DNA of 6,007 nt from Synergistaceae bacterium (GTDB taxonomy: Bacteria > Synergistota > Synergistia > Synergistales > Synergistaceae), in NCBI GenBank assembly GCA_031264605.1, contig JAISDQ010000126.1, forward strand, positions 1-6,007, in the 5' to 3' direction. This document shows positions 5,770-6,007 of the stretch, piece by piece. A model generated the notes under the pieces. It did no database searches. It worked only from the letters and a program-made list of their open reading frames with translations, and was not told the origin of the DNA. The position numbers and the translations under genes are program-made. Numbering within the stretch: position 1 is the first letter of the stretch; each line of letters opens with the position of its first letter.

Positions 5770-5791
5770 CGGCGTAATAGAGGCTTACCGC

Positions 5792-5815
5792 GGAAATAGA
5801 TTTGCTTCTGTTTCC
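5792..5815 (+). terminator. Weak stem-loop after pheT
   Basis: GGAAATAGA (5792-5800) pairs with TCTGTTTCC (5807-5815) through 9 bp with one U-G, closing a 6-nt loop. It starts 22 nt after the pheT stop, which fits an operon end. The stem is A/T-rich and no T-run follows, so it may be an inefficient terminator or only a 3'-end stabilising hairpin. Confidence 0.35.
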
Positions 5816-5853
5816 ATTGTCCGTTATGAGCGAAAGGAAAACGCGTATTCTCA

Positions 5854-5882
5854 TTGAATGCCTTTCATGCGTGTCTTATATT
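5854..5882 (+). promoter_or_regulatory. Sigma-70-type promoter for the last gene
   Basis: TTGAAT at 5854-5859 (4 of 6), a 17-nt spacer, and TATATT at 5877-5882 (5 of 6) make a good promoter, predicting a start near 5889 and a leader of about 33 nt. The position between the pheT stop and the next ribosome binding site supports separate transcription of the downstream gene. Confidence 0.55.
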
Positions 5883-5921
5883 TTGTATGAAACCATGTAA
5901 TTTCGATTGGAGGTCGGTTTG

Positions 5922-6007
5922 ATGATATTAGGTTTTTTGTTCGGAGGTTTGCTGTTGCTGGCTTGCTTCGCGATAGTCGCGGCGGGCGCCATTACCGCTT
6001 GGTGGAT
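5922..6007 (+). CDS. Small hydrophobic membrane protein, N-terminus only (3' partial)
   Basis: An ATG at 5922 sits 8 nt after a clear GGAGG (5909-5913), and the frame stays open to the window edge, giving 28 residues. They form one strongly hydrophobic stretch (residues 2-26, rich in L, G, A, F, I) ending in WW, which looks like a transmembrane helix or signal anchor. There are no charged residues at all in the visible part, so the basic n-region of a classical signal peptide is missing. L-L-A-C at 12-15 loosely resembles a lipobox, but the missing positive charge argues against a lipoprotein. An in-frame TTG lies one codon upstream (5919). It has its own predicted promoter. The family cannot be recognised from this fragment. 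Confidence 0.7.
   Translation, partial: MILGFLFGGLLLLACFAIVAAGAITAWW

Noticed and set aside
5922..5966. Lipoprotein signal peptide in the last gene (LLAC)
   Set aside because: There is no positive charge in the n-region and Leu occupies the -2 position, so a transmembrane anchor is more likely.

Overview
The window is a bacterial chromosomal segment carrying the conserved translation cluster infC-rpmI-rplT followed by pheS-pheT. A partial flavodoxin-family gene lies before it and the first codons of a membrane protein lie after it. All recognised genes are on the + strand. Codons mostly end in G or C, Shine-Dalgarno sequences are clear, and a Cys-rich iron-sulfur-flavodoxin-type protein is present. 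Together these suggest a moderately GC-rich bacterium, probably an anaerobe. The sequences of PheS, PheT and L20 look like those of a deep-branching lineage (Synergistota-like or an uncultured phylum), but I cannot place it reliably without a search.

Layout. Positions 1-519 hold the 3' part of an FMN-binding flavodoxin/Fe-S flavodoxin. Positions 520-854 form a gene-poor gap containing a good promoter (672-699). It is followed by about 135 nt of leader that can fold into four consecutive hairpins, the last of which is an intrinsic terminator (786-829) just before the infC ribosome binding site. infC (855-1472) appears to start with the rare codon ATT, followed by rpmI (1484-1681) and rplT (1717-2073). 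A perfect 10-bp terminator hairpin with a T-rich tail (2112-2146) closes this operon. pheS (2272-3309) and pheT (3322-5769) follow as a tight pair. After pheT there is a weak stem-loop, a good promoter (5854-5882), and the start of a small hydrophobic membrane protein (5922 to the end of the window).

How the genes work together. IF3 proofreads start-codon choice on the 30S subunit. L35 and L20 are 50S ribosomal proteins, and L20 is a known feedback repressor of this operon in other bacteria. PheS and PheT form the (alpha-beta)2 phenylalanyl-tRNA synthetase. The layout suggests two control layers on infC: transcription attenuation in the leader, plus IF3 discrimination against its own ATT start.

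Most notable points: (1) the candidate attenuator leader, which has mutually exclusive pairings; (2) the ATT start; and (3) an unusual PheS with a four-Cys CX2CX4CX2C cluster inserted in the catalytic core and coordinated changes in several active-site segments, including the normally near-invariant GFAFG segment. The partner PheT retains its editing-site residues. I see no mobile element, CRISPR array, tRNA, rRNA or clearly new multi-gene system.
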